Positions 6,429-8,202 of a DNA stretch of 8,202 bases are shown here, piece by piece. Every line of letters starts with the position of its first letter. Within the stretch, counting starts at the first letter, position 1. Origin of the DNA: Alphaproteobacteria bacterium (GTDB lineage Bacteria; Pseudomonadota; Alphaproteobacteria; Rhizobiales; Xanthobacteraceae); the NCBI GenBank assembly GCA_005884745.1, contig VAZU01000322.1, forward strand, positions 1 through 8,202. The letters are read 5' to 3'. Under the pieces are notes generated by a model. It saw only the letters and a program-made list of their open reading frames with translations. It ran no database searches and had not been told where the DNA came from. The position numbers were made by a program, and so were the translations under genes.

Positions 6429-7062
6429 ATGCGCACGCCGGAACCTGTGCCGACCGAATACGCGCCGGACGCCGCCGTCCCGGCCGGATCGCCGCCGCCC
6501 CCATGGGCCAAGCGTCTCGCATGGATCCTGCTCGGATCGGCGCCGGGGCGGTTTCTCGCCCTCGGCGTGTGCCGGTTCATGAGCCGCAAACTCGAAAGAA
6601 GTCGTCAGGCTGTGGCGCATCGAAAAATTCGAGGACGTATCCTGGCTGCCGCAGCAGCCGTGGGTGCTCGACGACGGAGTGAGGCTCGACCCGGGCGACC
6701 CCGTGCTGGAATTTCATATCGCGGGCGATCGATTCATCGAGCTGCTAGGTGCGGTGCATTGGAGGACCGTAATCCAGCAGGAGTTCCAGTCCTTGGTGCC
6801 GCTGCTGCAGCCGCGTGACGAAAAGGCCCTGGTGGGAACCACCATTCTGCGGCGACAAGTGACCGATTTCGGCGCGAGCCTGCGGGAACCGCCGCCGGGG
6901 ATGCACAAGTCGCTCGACACATTCTATCGCAAGCTGATCCTGTTGGCGTTTCATCCCGGCGGTGCCGAACGGGTGCTGTCGGAAAGGCAGTCGGTGGCCG
7001 AGGCGGCCATATCGCGCCAAGAATTCTGCCGGCGATATCGCAATTGCGGCGCAGATTCCTGA
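6429..7062 (+). pseudogene. YkoP-like domain protein, frameshifted
   Basis: The first part starts at ATG 6429 (GGGGA at 6417-6421 as ribosome site). It reads a Pro-rich head, then PPPPWAKRLAWILLGSAPGR and CRFMSRKLER up to about 6596. The protein then continues one frame over from GAA at 6598: EVVRLWRIEKFEDVSWLP, LDDGVRLDPGDPVLEFHIAG, ALVGTTILRRQVTDFGAS and HKSLDTFYRKLILLAFHPGG, to TGA at 7062. In that second frame a TGA at 6580-6582 blocks any upstream start, and no ATG is present before the conserved part. One extra A in the AAA at 6595-6597 explains this; without it the gene encodes about 210 residues. The 'gv.l.pGD.vlelHi' pattern and basic N-terminus recall the YkoP family, found alone or beside deacetylase and sugar-transfer domains; function unknown. 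Product assignment is tentative, the frameshift is clearer. Confidence 0.6.
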
Positions 7063-7117
7063 TCGACTGGGCGGCCCTCCGACATCGCCTACATGCTTTG
7101 AGTCGGTTGCCCCAGCC

Positions 7118-7828
7118 TCACATGTCCAGCTCCTGGTAGTGTCGGAAAATGCCCATCTGATTGAACGGAATGCGGCGATCCGAATCAAGATAAGCGGCGA
7201 TGCGCTCTCGTTCCCCGACCCGATCGTGCACGCCGACAACGCGGGGATGGCGTTTTTCGAGCCGCGCCATGGCGCGCGGGAAGGCATAGCGCAGGCCGGC
7301 GACGACTTGGAACAGGGAAAGATCGGCGTAGGTCGCCGTCCTGCCGACCAGATACTTGCCCGGGCTGCGCTCCAGCACCCGCTCGAAATAGCCGAGATAT
7401 TTCGGCGCCCGCGATTTCAGAAAATCCTGCGTGCGCCGCCGCGCTTCCTTGCGCTGGTCCTCGTAATAGAGGCTCGACGCGATCGGGTGATGGGCGTCGT
7501 GAATCTCCACGACGAAATCCGCGATGGTGAGCTGCAGCTGATGGGTCCACAGCCGGCCGGCCTCGCCCGCCGGAGCCAGGCCATGGCGAGACCCGAGGAA
7601 CAGCAGGATGTTCGCGGTCTGGCCGATCAGGACCGTGCCGGCTTTGAGAAACGGCGGCGCGAACGGCGGCGTCTTGACCTTCTCGTCATCGAGCAATTTC
7701 AGCATGGCGGATGTCCCGCCCCGCCGCCTGGCGACATCGATATATTCGGCGCCCGCGTCTTCGAGCGCGAGGCGAACGAACTCCCCGCGTCCCTGGATCT
7801 CGGGCCAATAATAGAGCTCATAAATCAT
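7118..7828 (-). CDS. Glutathione S-transferase
   Basis: This 236-residue protein has the two-domain GST layout. Residues 1-82 are the thioredoxin-like half: IYELYYWPEIQGRGEFVRLA, a cis-proline loop around PPFAPPFL (54-61), and the glutathione-contact turn GQTANILLFLG (69-79, QT taking the place of the usual ES). Residues 90-200 are the helical domain, with the N-capping segment TATYADLSLFQVVAGL near 164-179. The Y-W-x-x-x-GRGEFVR start resembles sigma-like GSTs that use an N-terminal tyrosine. Such enzymes conjugate glutathione to electrophiles or reduce peroxides in the cytoplasm; substrate unknown. ATG at 7828 fits the family start, with AGGGA just upstream. A second GST gene ends 51 bp before it on the same strand, so the two are probably co-transcribed. 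It converges on the YkoP-like gene with 55 bp between stops and no clear terminator. Confidence 0.88.
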   Translation of the reverse strand: MIYELYYWPEIQGRGEFVRLALEDAGAEYIDVARRRGGTSAMLKLLDDEKVKTPPFAPPFLKAGTVLIGQTANILLFLGSRHGLAPAGEAGRLWTHQLQLTIADFVVEIHDAHHPIASSLYYEDQRKEARRRTQDFLKSRAPKYLGYFERVLERSPGKYLVGRTATYADLSLFQVVAGLRYAFPRAMARLEKRHPRVVGVHDRVGERERIAAYLDSDRRIPFNQMGIFRHYQELDM

Positions 7829-7879
7829 CGCATGGGTTTCCCTGCGGTCGCGTCGAACCCGGCGGGTAAGGCGTTCCGC

Positions 7880-8202
7880 TCACGAAGCTCGTTTGGGCGC
7901 CGCCTTCTCGGCGGCCGGACGCTCAAGCGCCGCCGTGAGCCATTGCTTCACGTGCGGGAATGCCGACAAATCCACGCGCGCCAGGCGCGCCCAGGACAGG
8001 ATCGAAGCCACATTGAGATCGGCGACGGTGAAGCTCGCGCCCGCCAGGTATCCGGTCTTCGCCAGCGCCTGGTCGAGCACTTTCAGCGGCTGTTGGAGCT
8101 GTTGCTCGCCTTCATCCGCAAGCCTGGGATCGCGCATATCCTCGGGCAAGAACATCCGGTGCAGCAGCGCCGCCAGTGCCGGCTTCTCGACTTCGGTGAT
8201 CG
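7880..8202 (-). CDS. Glutathione S-transferase, C-terminal part (runs off window)
   Basis: The frame is open from the window edge to TGA at 7882-7880, giving the last 106 residues; the start lies beyond 8202. The ATG at 8155 is internal because the same frame continues upstream with family-like sequence (ITEVEKPALAALLHRMF). The visible part is the helical GST domain: a QPLKVLDQALAKTGYLAG segment, then FTVADLNVASILSWARLARV, the N-capping motif of the GST hydrophobic core, then FPHVKQWLTAALERPA, the usual C-terminal signature. The tail is Lys/Ala-rich. It is the upstream partner of the neighbouring GST, 51 bp away, but its sequence is different enough that it is not a recent duplicate. Confidence 0.85.
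   Translation of the reverse strand, partial: ITEVEKPALAALLHRMFLPEDMRDPRLADEGEQQLQQPLKVLDQALAKTGYLAGASFTVADLNVASILSWARLARVDLSAFPHVKQWLTAALERPAAEKAAPKRAS

Noticed and set aside
5832..6522. Overlapping minus-strand ORFs of 123-171 codons in the divergent spacer
   Set aside because: Three frames are equally open, compositions are Arg/Ser/Pro-rich, and the hairpin repeats lie inside them; no start has a good ribosome site.

Overview
The window is GC-rich, densely packed DNA that reads like a chromosome of an alphaproteobacterium of the order Hyphomicrobiales, most plausibly the Bradyrhizobium/Rhodopseudomonas group. This rests on a DUF1236 secreted protein, a possible EcfG-type (GGAAC-N17-GGTT) promoter, a stand-alone domain of the alphaproteobacterial NusA C-terminal type, and a DUF982-like small protein. 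These are family-level judgements by eye; no search was run.

Layout. Bases 1-103 hold a 26-codon ORF on + behind a good Shine-Dalgarno. From 2780 down to 234 there is a run of four minus-strand genes: an isocitrate/isopropylmalate-dehydrogenase-family enzyme with a long basic tail, a 36-residue single-span membrane miniprotein that lacks any longer ORF, an orphan NusA C-terminal-like domain, and a DUF883/YqjD-like membrane-anchored stress protein followed by a REP-like element. A strong intrinsic terminator (3015-3046) ends the next minus-strand gene, a secreted low-complexity repeat protein with a DUF1236 C-terminal domain. Divergent from it is an 83-residue DUF982-like gene on +, which converges on an MFS (DHA2/EmrB type) exporter. 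The exporter is broken by what looks like a 29-nt internal deletion.

Bases 5845-6428 carry no convincing gene but contain a pair of related hairpins sharing a 12-nt core. A YkoP-like gene on + follows (6429-7062) and is interrupted by a single-base frameshift. The right end has two tandem glutathione S-transferase genes on the minus strand, the second cut by the window edge.

How the genes may fit together. Several genes (DUF883, DUF1236, GSTs, exporter) belong to classes often tied to envelope and general stress in this group, but nothing proves a shared pathway. Two disrupted genes within about 1.8 kb suggest either local decay or imperfect assembly. I see no CRISPR array, transposase, phage module, tRNA or rRNA, and no clear new multi-gene system. 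The most unusual items are the orphan NusA-like domain and the unannotated small proteins.
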